DNA of 17,162 bases from Methanobacteriota archaeon. GTDB taxonomy: Archaea; Methanobacteriota; Methanobacteria; Methanobacteriales; Methanobacteriaceae. The notes beneath the pieces were generated by a model that saw only the letters and a list, made by a program, of their open reading frames with translations, did no database searches and was not told the origin of the DNA. Numbering within the stretch: the stretch's first letter is position 1; each line of letters starts with the position of its first letter. The stretch is taken from the NCBI GenBank assembly GCA_023434825.1, contig JAEYSH010000197.1, positions 1 to 17,162 of the forward strand, written 5' to 3'. Below, in pieces: positions 7,722 to 14,869 of this stretch. The position numbers and the translations under genes are program-made.

Positions 7722-7890
7722 TAGGAAGAATTAAATACGATGTGTTATAATGGATATAATTTAAAGATAACAAATAAAAAGTATAATAAAAAAAGAAATA
7801 TAATTATTATATATTATTGGTTTAATATTTGCATTTCCAGTAATCAAATTGTTAACTGGATTTTTTTGAAATAAGAGTTATGGTGATATT

Positions 7891-8235
7891 ATGAAACCAG
7901 AGAATGAATTATACACAGAAAAACTCGGAGAAGAGTTTAAAGCTAGAATGAAATGGTTTAGAGAAGCACTTAAAGATGAAGTTAAAAAAGAAGAATTACA
8001 TGAAAATATACAGGGTTCTGAAATACTTATAAGGCTTGAGATATTTCTCCCATCTGATAATCCCGAAGAATTTGTCGATGGATTATATTTATACATTGAT
8101 AACAGTGGAGAAATAGTTGATGCTGATTATTATTTCAGAGACAGTTGTGATGGTGCTTTAACCAGATTAGAGGATGATGATCTTCAAGTAATAAAAGATC
8201 TGTTTCAGGATGCTTTTTCACTGGAAATTGAATAA
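7891..8235 (+). CDS. Hypothetical acidic protein (114 aa)
   Basis: I do not recognise this gene. It encodes a 114-residue, strongly acidic, soluble protein. Residues 1-35 look helical and charged, 44-83 look strand-rich (SEILIRLEIFLP, then GLYLYIDNSGEIVDADYYF), and 93-110 form a DDDLQVIKDLFQDAF helix. There is one cysteine and no metal-binding or catalytic pattern. The start is well supported: ATG with GGTGAT three bases upstream (7882-7887), and the TATA-like ATTATATATT around 7806-7815 fits an own promoter. It stands alone between gaps of 169 and 254 bases. The good ribosome binding site and even codon use make it a real gene, probably restricted to relatives. Confidence 0.72.
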   Translation: MKPENELYTEKLGEEFKARMKWFREALKDEVKKEELHENIQGSEILIRLEIFLPSDNPEEFVDGLYLYIDNSGEIVDADYYFRDSCDGALTRLEDDDLQVIKDLFQDAFSLEIE

Positions 8236-8250
8236 TAAGGTTTATAATTT

Positions 8251-8293
8251 AATTATAGATAATTAAACTACTTATTTTTTTATATCTATAATT
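8251..8293. terminator. Inverted repeat with T-rich loop after the 114-aa gene
   Basis: The perfect 11-bp arms AATTATAGATA (8251-8261) and TATCTATAATT (8283-8293) enclose a loop that contains a run of T (8275-8281). The structure begins 15 bases after the stop codon. Its position and T content suggest a terminator, but the arms are wholly AT apart from one G-C pair. Confidence 0.35.
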
Positions 8294-8373
8294 ATAAATC
8301 TTTAAGTGAATAACATTGTTTTATTTTCTTTTTAGAGATTGAAATGATAGAATAATATAGATGAACAAACAAA

Positions 8374-8386
8374 GATATATTTTATA
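8374..8386 (+). promoter_or_regulatory. Probable TATA box of the NYN/SelA-like gene pair
   Basis: GATATATTTTATA lies about 110 bases before the ATG, giving a transcription start near 8406-8412 and a leader of about 80 bases. Confidence 0.35.
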
Positions 8387-8389
8387 AAT

Positions 8390-8412
8390 GGAATTTTTAA
8401 ACGAGAAATTCC
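8390..8412 (+). promoter_or_regulatory. Inverted repeat at the presumed transcription start of the NYN gene
   Basis: GGAATTT (8390-8396) and AAATTCC (8406-8412) form a perfect 7-bp inverted repeat with a 9-base spacer, directly downstream of the TATA-like element. It could be a repressor site or a 5'-end hairpin. Function is inferred. Confidence 0.3.
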
Positions 8413-8489
8413 AGAAAACAATTAATTGAATCAATATAATTTCATAAATAAAATCCAGTAAATAAAGCACTGAACCATTATGGAGGGTT

Positions 8490-9020
8490 ATGATGCGTAG
8501 TTTTGAGAGACTGACTTCTCTTAAGGATTATATTCCATTAAAAAGAAGAGAAGTGACAGGTAAAAACATAGGGCTTCTTGTAGATGGCCCCAATATGTTA
8601 AGGAAAGAATTTAGTCTTAATCTTGATCTTGTAAGAAAAATAATATCTGAATATGGAGATATGAGAGTTGGTAAAGTTTTATTAAACCAGTATGCTTCAG
8701 ATAAACTAATAGAAGCAATTGTAAATCAGGGATTCACTCCCGTAGTTGTTGCTGGTGATACTGATGTTTATATGGCTGTTGAAGCCATGGAATTAATTTA
8801 TAATCCTAATATTGATGTTATTGCTCTCATGACTCGTGACGCTGATTTTTTACCTATAATCAATAAGGCTAAAGAAAATGGAAAGGAAACATTAGTAATT
8901 GGAGCAGAACCAGGATTCAGTGCAGCATTGCAGAATTCTGCGGACCATGCCATCATACTAACGCCTGAAAATGGAAAGAATAACAAAAACGGAAATGTAA
9001 GGGAAGAAAATGCTTATTAA
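8490..9020 (+). CDS. NYN domain protein (TIGR00288-type), predicted RNase
   Basis: This 176-residue protein carries an NYN domain, a PIN-related metal-dependent nuclease fold found in RNases. Acidic active-site candidates are D32 and N35 in GLLVDGPNML, D90 and D92 in AGDTDVYMAVEAM, and D117 and D119 in TRDADFLP. They are arranged as in LabA-like/TIGR00288 proteins, which are predicted to cut RNA but are poorly studied in archaea. Residues 1-24 form a basic lead and 160-176 a hydrophilic tail. GGAGGG (8482-8487) precedes two tandem ATGs; the second (8493) has the better spacing, so the protein may be one residue shorter. The last 11 bases overlap the next gene, indicating translational coupling to the SelA-like enzyme. 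Confidence 0.88.
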   Translation: MMRSFERLTSLKDYIPLKRREVTGKNIGLLVDGPNMLRKEFSLNLDLVRKIISEYGDMRVGKVLLNQYASDKLIEAIVNQGFTPVVVAGDTDVYMAVEAMELIYNPNIDVIALMTRDADFLPIINKAKENGKETLVIGAEPGFSAALQNSADHAIILTPENGKNNKNGNVREENAY

Positions 9021-10179
9021 GTCTTCTGTTGATGAAGTAAAAAAAAGGGAAAATTCCCTTAAAATAATAGATTCAATTTTAAAGAAATATGGTAGAGAAG
9101 ATTTTTATGATTTAACTGGCCTTGCAGGGGATTTTAAACTTAAAGAAGAGGATATGGATCTCCTGGAAACATATGCTGGTCCTGCAATATTTGAAAATCA
9201 ACTTCAAGAAGCTGGAAAACAGCATCTGGGTGGAGAGAAAATATTAGCTTTTAATCGAACCACTGCAGGAATACTGGCTACTATTTTAGCTTTGGTAAAA
9301 AAAGGCGATGAAGTTATTCATTATTTACCTCAATTACCTTCTCATCCTTCAATACCAAGAAGTGCGGAACTTATCGGTGCTTTTTACGAAGAATACGATA
9401 ATATCAATGATTTTAAGGTTCACGAAAACACATCTTTAGTTATAATTACTGGATCTACTATGGATCACCATGTAATTAAAGAAGACGAGTTTTCGAAGAT
9501 AATCACGCTTTCAAAATCTAAAGGGATTCCAGTATTTGTAGATGATGCGTCTGGTGCAAGATTAAGGACTGTAATCTTCAACCAACCACTTGCTATGGAT
9601 TTGGGTGCAGATATAGTAGTTACAAGCACTGATAAACTCATGGACGGACCAAGAGCAGGACTAATGTCTGGAAAAGAAGAAATAATTGATTCAATCAAAT
9701 CCAAAGCTCAACAATTTGGTCTTGAAGCTCAAGCATCTACAATTGTGGGAATAATACGGGCAATAGAAAATTTCAGTGATGAAAGAATGCTAAGCGCTTT
9801 TCAAAAGAAGCATGATATTTTTGAAGAATTAAAAAAAGACTTTGAATTTATTGAGGAAACACCAACTGGAATAATGCTTTCTGCAGAAGATTTAGAGAAA
9901 GAACTTGTTAAAAGAGGAATAGAAACAAAATTTTCCTGTGATGATGTAGCATGCGTTTTTTCAGTACTTCTACTTAGAAATTACCATATTTTGACAATTC
10001 CTGCTGTGGGTATGCCGGGAGCATCAGCAACTATAAGAATAGATCTCGCATCTAAGGATGCTCAAAGGGTAGAAGCTGATTATATTGTTAAAGCCATGGT
10101 CGAAACATTTTCTCATCTTGGAGAAATCGTTAATTACGAGCTTGCTTGTAGTACACTTTTGTTTGAAGATGGATTATAA
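9010..10179 (+). CDS. SelA-like PLP-dependent enzyme (MJ0158 family, TIGR03576)
   Basis: This 389-residue fold-type I PLP enzyme resembles bacterial selenocysteine synthase SelA and belongs to the archaeal MJ0158 family. The Schiff-base lysine is K209 in VTSTDKLMDGPRAG. D178/D179 in VFVDDASGARLR should contact the pyridine ring, and FNRTTAGILA (81-90) forms the phosphate-binding region. SelA's N-terminal tRNA-binding domain is not evident. The M. jannaschii homologue was reported not to make selenocysteyl-tRNA, so the SelA label should not be transferred; the true reaction is unknown. The ATG at 9010 overlaps the end of the NYN gene by 11 bases, with GGGAAG upstream. A T-rich stretch and 35 bases separate it from rtcA. 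Confidence 0.88.
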   Translation: MLIKSSVDEVKKRENSLKIIDSILKKYGREDFYDLTGLAGDFKLKEEDMDLLETYAGPAIFENQLQEAGKQHLGGEKILAFNRTTAGILATILALVKKGDEVIHYLPQLPSHPSIPRSAELIGAFYEEYDNINDFKVHENTSLVIITGSTMDHHVIKEDEFSKIITLSKSKGIPVFVDDASGARLRTVIFNQPLAMDLGADIVVTSTDKLMDGPRAGLMSGKEEIIDSIKSKAQQFGLEAQASTIVGIIRAIENFSDERMLSAFQKKHDIFEELKKDFEFIEETPTGIMLSAEDLEKELVKRGIETKFSCDDVACVFSVLLLRNYHILTIPAVGMPGASATIRIDLASKDAQRVEADYIVKAMVETFSHLGEIVNYELACSTLLFEDGL

Positions 10180-10213
10180 TTTTTTAATTTTATACTTATT
10201 TTTATTGATATTT
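10180..10213 (+). terminator. T-rich stretch between the SelA-like gene and rtcA
   Basis: Four short T-runs (up to six T) follow the stop codon. This resembles an archaeal terminator, but rtcA starts right after it with no obvious TATA box of its own. Partial read-through is therefore likely. Confidence 0.3.
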
Positions 10214-10214
10214 A

Positions 10215-11315
10215 ATGCATGATTATGATTTAAAATCATATTATGTAAAATTTAGAATGGTGATTCCAATTCCAAACTCAAAAATTAATCAACAAAAGTT
10301 GATAGAAATCGATGGAGCATATGGGGAAGGTGGAGGTGCAATTGTTCGAAATGCTATAGCACTTTCTGCTTTAACTTCAAAACCAATAAATATAAGAAAT
10401 ATACGCGCAAACAGGCCAAAATCAGGTTTGATGCCTCAGCATTTTAATTCTGTAAATGCAGTTGCACAATTATCTGGAGCTCATTGCCAGAGTCTAAACG
10501 TTGGATCCGGTGAAATCTCTTTTTTTCCCGAAAGAATTAAAGGAGGTAAATTTGAGATTGATATCAAAACTGCTGGAAGCATTACCATGGTTCTCCAGGC
10601 ATTTATGATTCCTGCCGCATTTTCAGATTCTCCAGTAGAAATCACTGTTAAAGGTGGTACTGATGTTCGATGGTCCCCTCCAATTGATTATTTGCAAAAT
10701 GTAACTTTGAAAATCTTGAAAAAGATGGGATATAATGCAGAAATGGATTTAATTCGTAGGGGTCATTATCCTCGTGGTGGGGGGATAGTAAAGGTAAAAA
10801 TAAAGCCAGTTAAAAAATTAAATCCTGTCAAATTAATTGATCTTGAATTTGATAAAATTAAAGGCATATCTCATGCTGTGAATTTGCCAGAACATATAGC
10901 TGTGAGACAGGCTGAAAGTGCTGAAAAATTACTTGAAAAAAATGGAATTGAATCTGAAATTGATATTGAACATTCAGATGAAACTATAGGTCCTGGAACT
11001 GGAATAACGCTATGGACTAATGGAAATATTCCTGTTGCTGGAAGCTGTATTGGTGAGCGAGGTTTAAGAGCTGAAAAAGTAGGCCAAAAGGCAGTAGAAG
11101 AAATTTTATACCATATATCTAAAGAAGCTGCCCTTGATAAGTATATGGGAGACCAGATTATTCCTTACATGGCAATTGCCGGGAATTCTGAGATTAAAAC
11201 TGCGGAATTAACGTGCCATGCAGTTACTAATATTTACATTGCAGAAATGATGATAAATAAAAAATTTGATGTTAATGGAAAAATTGGGGAAATTGCAACC
11301 ATTAAAGTCAATTAA
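10215..11315 (+). CDS. rtcA: RNA 3'-terminal phosphate cyclase
   Basis: RtcA converts an RNA 3'-phosphate to a 2',3'-cyclic phosphate, using ATP through an enzyme-AMP intermediate. The motif DGAYGEGGGAIVRNA (33-47), the RANRPKSGLMPQH block (64-76), SGEISFFP (98-105) and GPGTGITLW (259-267) match the family. The nucleophile is expected to be H335 in LTCHAVTN, aligned with the E. coli catalytic His, and DQIIP (313-317) precedes it as in E. coli. The 366-residue frame is about 25 residues longer than usual at the N-terminus. ATG at 10257 (352 residues) is a likely alternative, and neither ATG has a clear ribosome binding site. A GGTGAT at 10259-10264 is followed only by a possible ATT start. No RtcB or RtcR gene is nearby. 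The gene is convergent with birA. Confidence 0.95.
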   Translation: MHDYDLKSYYVKFRMVIPIPNSKINQQKLIEIDGAYGEGGGAIVRNAIALSALTSKPINIRNIRANRPKSGLMPQHFNSVNAVAQLSGAHCQSLNVGSGEISFFPERIKGGKFEIDIKTAGSITMVLQAFMIPAAFSDSPVEITVKGGTDVRWSPPIDYLQNVTLKILKKMGYNAEMDLIRRGHYPRGGGIVKVKIKPVKKLNPVKLIDLEFDKIKGISHAVNLPEHIAVRQAESAEKLLEKNGIESEIDIEHSDETIGPGTGITLWTNGNIPVAGSCIGERGLRAEKVGQKAVEEILYHISKEAALDKYMGDQIIPYMAIAGNSEIKTAELTCHAVTNIYIAEMMINKKFDVNGKIGEIATIKVN

Positions 11316-11352
11316 ATTTAAAAAAAATAGATAATAAAATAGAAAAATTAAA
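11316..11352 (-). terminator. T-rich terminator after birA
   Basis: On the minus strand the sequence after the birA stop reads as T-runs of 3-8 bases within about 35 bases. This fits a hairpin-free archaeal terminator for the pycA-birA unit. Confidence 0.5.
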
Positions 11353-11362
11353 TGGTGTAACG

Positions 11363-12349
11363 TTATAGAACATTTTTGAGCTGATCAACATGTCTGCATT
11401 GGCCAGAAATAATTTTTCTTAAAGATCCATCTTTAAGCTCTATAATCAATACTCCTTCTCTGTTAACACCAACAGCTTCTCCCTGGATTATTTCAGTACC
11501 TTTTCTAATTTGTACATTGCTTCCAATTGTTTTAGAGTATTTACGCCATTTTTGAAGTATTTTTTGGAAATTGCCTTTATTGAATTCATTATACATTATT
11601 TCGAAATTTTCAAGGAATTTTCTAACTAAAAGCATACGAGATATTTCTTTTTCCAGTTCTGTTTTTAAAGATGTAGTTTCTTCTCTTAATTCTGGAGGCA
11701 AAAGATCAAGATCTACATTAGCATCAATTCCAATTCCTGCTATTATATAATCAATGGAATCTTTACCAGTGCTAATTTCGGTTAATATGCCGCAAACTTT
11801 TTTATTTTCTATTAATATGTCATTTGGCCATTTTATGCCGACTTCAAGCCCATATTCGTCTTTAATAGTTTTAGCTGCTGCAACACCTGCTGTAAATGTT
11901 AACTGGGGAGCATTTATTGGTAAAGTGTCAGGTCGAAGGATTATTGACATCCATGCGCCACCAATGGGAGAAATCCATGGTTTTCCTCCTCTTCCTTTTC
12001 CCCTTCTCTGTCTTTCAGCAATTACAACAGTTCCTTCTGGTGCACCTTCTTGAGCCAATCTTTTTGCAACTTCATTTGTTGAATCAACTTCTCTAAAATA
12101 ATGAATTTCTTTACCAATATAACTAGTATTTAGAGTATCTTTGAGTTTATGGGGTAAAATTAATGTTAATTCCTCATTTAGAAGAACTTCATTGTCTGTT
12201 GAGCATTCAATAGTATATCCTTCGTGAATCAAGGATTTAATATGTTCCTGCACACTAGATTCTGGAATCTCAAGTTCTGAAGAAATTTCGCTTATAGGGA
12301 TATATTCACCCTTCTTTTCATAAAGTGTTTCCAGTACTTTATTTTTCAT
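11363..12349 (-). CDS. birA: Biotin--[acetyl-CoA/pyruvate carboxylase] ligase with N-terminal HTH
   Basis: This bifunctional-type biotin protein ligase activates biotin with ATP and transfers it to a carboxyl carrier lysine, here presumably on PycB. An N-terminal winged-helix domain (about 1-60) is followed by the catalytic domain with DSTN (89-92), the biotin/AMP loop around RRGKGRGGKPW (115-125), KWPNDI (173-178) and a small C-terminal SH3-like domain (about 275-325). I chose ATG at 12349 because AGGGGAT lies 6 bases upstream on the minus strand. The longer frame starts with GTG at 12370, lacks such a site and adds seven residues. The gene follows pycA by 17-38 bases, so they are probably cotranscribed. 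The HTH suggests it may also regulate transcription, but no BirA-type operator was recognised. Confidence 0.93.
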   Translation of the reverse strand: MKNKVLETLYEKKGEYIPISEISSELEIPESSVQEHIKSLIHEGYTIECSTDNEVLLNEELTLILPHKLKDTLNTSYIGKEIHYFREVDSTNEVAKRLAQEGAPEGTVVIAERQRRGKGRGGKPWISPIGGAWMSIILRPDTLPINAPQLTFTAGVAAAKTIKDEYGLEVGIKWPNDILIENKKVCGILTEISTGKDSIDYIIAGIGIDANVDLDLLPPELREETTSLKTELEKEISRMLLVRKFLENFEIMYNEFNKGNFQKILQKWRKYSKTIGSNVQIRKGTEIIQGEAVGVNREGVLIIELKDGSLRKIISGQCRHVDQLKNVL

Positions 12350-12387
12350 TTTAGCATCCCCTACTTTCACTATATGCTTACATAATA

Positions 12388-13869
12388 TTATTTTTTTGAT
12401 ATTGAATTAGCCATGTAACTGTTTACTGCCGCAGAAACTGCTGCAACTTTTGGAGAAGGTTTAAATGTAGATCTAAGCCTTGCAGCTCTTTTTTCATCTG
12501 CTTTAATTACTTCTGCCATATGGCCCATGATTTCGTCACGGTACTGGTCAACAAAGTGTGTATGGAGTTTTGCTTCTCTAAAATGTTCGCTGAGCATCAT
12601 TGATTTGTGGAAAGGTATTGTAGTCTTAACCCCAAGGATAATATATTCATTTAATGCTCTCCGCATACGTGCTATAGCTTCTGCTCTATTTGTTCCGTAG
12701 ACTATAAGCTTGGATATCATGGAATCATAATATGGGGGTATAGTATAGTTCATATAAACTCCACTATCAACTCTAACTCCAATTCCGCCGGGAGAACGAT
12801 ACCCAGTTATTTTACCGGGATTTGGGGCAAAATCATTCAATGGATCTTCAGCATTTATTCTACATTCTATAGCATGACCTCTGACTTTTATGTCATTCTG
12901 TTCACAACAGAGTTCTTCTCCAGATGCTATATTTAACTGCTGTTTTACCAAATCTATTCCGGTTACAACCTCGGTTATGGGGTGTTCTACCTGAATACGT
13001 GTATTCATTTCAAGGAAATAATAAGCTCCATTGGAGTATAAAAATTCAACAGTTCCAGCATTACTATATCCTAATGAAGACGCTGCTTTTACTGCTGCGC
13101 CACCCATTTCTTCACGCAATTCTTCTGTCATAATAGGGGACGGTGATTCTTCAATTAACTTCTGGTGCCGTCTTTGAATAGAACATTCACGGTCAGCTAC
13201 GTGGATTGTATTTCCATGCTCATCTGCAAGGATCTGAAATTCAATGTGCCTTGGTTCTTCTACATATTTTTCTATATAAATGGTTGAATCCCCAAATGCA
13301 GATGCAGCAACTGATTGAGTTGATTCAATGGCACGTACAAGTTCATCTTCTTCATAAACAGTACGCATTCCTATTCCGCCACCACCAGCTGAGGCCTTTA
13401 CAATAACTGGATAACCTATAGATTCTGCAATATCAATTGCTTCATCAAGTTCAGTTACTCCTTTAGCTGTACCCGGTACGACAGGAACTCCTGCTGCACG
13501 CATTAATTTTTTGGACTCAATTTTACTTCCCATAGCTTCTATAACTGATCCTTTTGGTCCAATTAACTTGATACCGTGTTTTTCACATTCTTCTCCAAGC
13601 TTGGCATTTTCTGCCAGGAAACCATACCCTGGATGAATTGCTTCAGCACCGCACTTTAAAGCAGTGTCTATTATTTTTTCAATATTCAGGTAACTTTGTG
13701 AAGGGCTTGGTTTTCCTATATTATATGCTTCATCAGCATATTTAGCAAAAAGTGAGTTGCTATCTGCATCAGAATATACTGCAACACTTTTAACGCCCAG
13801 TTCTTTACAAGCTCTCATAACTCGGATTGCGATTTCACCACGGTTGGCTACTAAGACTTTATTGAACAT
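12388..13869 (-). CDS. pycA: Pyruvate carboxylase subunit A (biotin carboxylase)
   Basis: This subunit carboxylates biotin using ATP and bicarbonate, the first half-reaction of pyruvate to oxaloacetate, which feeds the incomplete reductive TCA route in methanogens. The 493-residue protein has a biotin carboxylase N-domain, ATP-grasp and C-domain. Residues visible, one off from E. coli AccC numbering, include K158, the loop AGGGGIGM (161-168), H208, E275, E287, N289, R291, Q293, E295 and R337. The tail 455-493 lacks a biotinyl MKM motif, so the biotin carrier must be the separate PycB, absent from this window. It could in principle be AccC, but its adjacency to birA matches the characterised M. 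thermautotrophicus pycA. The start is ATG at 13867-13869 with AGAGG seven bases upstream. Confidence 0.94.
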   Translation of the reverse strand: MFNKVLVANRGEIAIRVMRACKELGVKSVAVYSDADSNSLFAKYADEAYNIGKPSPSQSYLNIEKIIDTALKCGAEAIHPGYGFLAENAKLGEECEKHGIKLIGPKGSVIEAMGSKIESKKLMRAAGVPVVPGTAKGVTELDEAIDIAESIGYPVIVKASAGGGGIGMRTVYEEDELVRAIESTQSVAASAFGDSTIYIEKYVEEPRHIEFQILADEHGNTIHVADRECSIQRRHQKLIEESPSPIMTEELREEMGGAAVKAASSLGYSNAGTVEFLYSNGAYYFLEMNTRIQVEHPITEVVTGIDLVKQQLNIASGEELCCEQNDIKVRGHAIECRINAEDPLNDFAPNPGKITGYRSPGGIGVRVDSGVYMNYTIPPYYDSMISKLIVYGTNRAEAIARMRRALNEYIILGVKTTIPFHKSMMLSEHFREAKLHTHFVDQYRDEIMGHMAEVIKADEKRAARLRSTFKPSPKVAAVSAAVNSYMANSISKK

Positions 13870-13915
13870 GATGTTTCCTCTGATTTATATTATCGAAATC
13901 TAATAGTTATCATTA

Positions 13916-13926
13916 AATTTATATGA
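13916..13926 (-). promoter_or_regulatory. Probable TATA box of pycA
   Basis: The minus strand reads ATCATATAAAT here, about 50 bases before the pycA ATG. Transcription would start near 13893-13896, leaving a leader of about 25 bases that includes the ribosome binding site. Confidence 0.45.
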
Positions 13927-13970
13927 TTATGACAATTCTAATATATCTACTTTGATCTATTTATTTGTAC

Positions 13971-13981
13971 TAAATTATATT
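13971..13981 (+). promoter_or_regulatory. Probable TATA box of the METTL5-like gene
   Basis: TAAATTATATT is centred about 51 bases before the ATG at 14027. Transcription would start near 14002, giving a leader of about 25 bases without a ribosome binding site. Confidence 0.4.
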
Positions 13982-14026
13982 TTGATCTATCGAAATTTAA
14001 TAATCGAAATAACAAAATGATTTTAA

Positions 14027-14668
14027 ATGAATTCCAAAAAACCAAAAATTACTAAAAAAAGACATCTTGAAATGATCCTTCAAGATATTCCTGCCCATAA
14101 ATCTCCAAAAGTACATTTAGAGCAATATTCTACACCTGCTCACATAGCTGCTGATGTATTATGGAATGCTTATTCACTGGGAGATATTAAAGATAGAAAA
14201 GTGATTGATCTTGGTTGTGGTACTGGAATTTTTGCAATAGGTGCATCTTTACTCGGTGCCTTTGAAGTTGAATGTGTAGATATTGATTTGGATGCAATTG
14301 AGATTGCAGAAGATCAGGCAATTAAAAATGGAATTATGGATATAATAAGTTTTCAAAAAAAAGATATCATTGATTTTTCTGGTAATGGAGATACTGTTAT
14401 TCAAAATCCTCCTTTTGGAGCTCAAAAATCCGGAACTAAAAATGCAGATAGAGTTTTCATGGAAAAAGCCATTGAATCTGCTCCAGTTGTTTATTCATTT
14501 CATATTAAAGAAACCGAAGAATTTGTAGAGAAATATTTCGATTCTTTGGGTGGTTCTGTTACTCATAAGTTCTATTATAGTTTTAATATACCTAAAATTT
14601 ATGATTTTCATAAAAAAGAAAAGATTAACGTTAATGTTGTAGTTTTAAGGATAGAAAAGAATATATAG
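14027..14668 (+). CDS. METTL5-like rRNA adenine-N6 methyltransferase
   Basis: This is a SAM-dependent class I methyltransferase. Motif I is DLGCGTGIFAIGA (61-73), D85 in VDIDLDA should bind the SAM ribose, and the catalytic NPPFG is at 127-131, typical of N6-adenine enzymes. The upstream LEQYSTPAHIAADVL (31-45), VYSFHIKET (155-163) and YDFHKK blocks match human METTL5, which methylates 18S rRNA A1832 with TRMT112. By analogy this enzyme probably makes an m6A in 16S rRNA; that target is inference. The protein is 213 residues, the usual length, with a basic N-terminus (1-12). The ATG at 14027 lacks a ribosome binding site. It is transcribed divergently from pycA and is monocistronic, with a 201-base gap to the next gene. 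Confidence 0.92.
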   Translation: MNSKKPKITKKRHLEMILQDIPAHKSPKVHLEQYSTPAHIAADVLWNAYSLGDIKDRKVIDLGCGTGIFAIGASLLGAFEVECVDIDLDAIEIAEDQAIKNGIMDIISFQKKDIIDFSGNGDTVIQNPPFGAQKSGTKNADRVFMEKAIESAPVVYSFHIKETEEFVEKYFDSLGGSVTHKFYYSFNIPKIYDFHKKEKINVNVVVLRIEKNI

Positions 14669-14790
14669 CAAAAATGATGAATATTAATATATATTTAATT
14701 AGACTCTAAAATAGCCAGAAAAACATAAACTATTTTATAGTGATTTACATATATTATTAAAGATTAAAGGATTGAGTACTTTAAATCTGA

Positions 14791-14846
14791 AGTATTTATA
14801 TATAAGTTGAATCAAACCTAAGAAGGTTATACACAATATATATAAG
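14791..14846 (+). promoter_or_regulatory. Two TATA boxes upstream of the ribosomal protein operon
   Basis: AGTATTTATATATAAG (14791-14804 region) and CACAATATATATAAG (14832-14845 region) are two strong TATA elements 41 bases apart. The first would start transcription near 14825 with a leader of about 45 bases; the second near 14866 with almost no leader. A 5-bp hairpin AACCT/AGGTT (14815-14828) lies between them. Tandem promoters would suit a highly expressed operon. Confidence 0.5.
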
Positions 14847-14869
14847 ACGATAAAAACAGATAGTGGAAA

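Larger units (their letters stand above)
13891..14010. promoter_or_regulatory. Repeated ATCGAAAT and TTTGATCTAT motifs in the pycA/METTL5-like divergent promoter region
   Basis: TATCGAAATCTAAT at 13891-13904 recurs as TATCGAAATTTAAT at 13988-14001, and a third ATCGAAAT lies at 14003-14010. TTTGATCTAT occurs at 13951-13960 and 13981-13990, exactly 30 bp apart. The outer ATCGAAAT copies fall at the expected transcription starts of the two divergent genes. Shared operator function is inferred. Confidence 0.4.

Noticed and set aside
7804..7869. Short hydrophobic frame ending in FAFPVIKLLTGFF before the 114-aa gene
   Set aside because: It has no ATG, GTG or TTG start after the upstream stop at 7801 and is only about 21 codons, most likely chance in AT-rich DNA.
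9010..10179. Selenocysteine synthase SelA with a selenocysteine system
   Set aside because: The protein is of the MJ0158 family, lacks an evident SelA N-terminal domain, and no tRNA-Sec, SelB or in-frame UGA with a SECIS-like element was seen.
12924..13406. Plus-strand frames antisense to pycA (and similar ones antisense to rli1, birA and L3)
   Set aside because: They lie wholly inside strongly conserved genes on the opposite strand, lack ribosome binding sites and show no family resemblance.
12388..13869. Acetyl-CoA carboxylase AccC
   Set aside because: Adjacency to birA, archaeal lipid biology without fatty-acid synthesis needs, and similarity of layout to the known methanogen pycA favour pyruvate carboxylase subunit A, although the domain alone cannot tell them apart.
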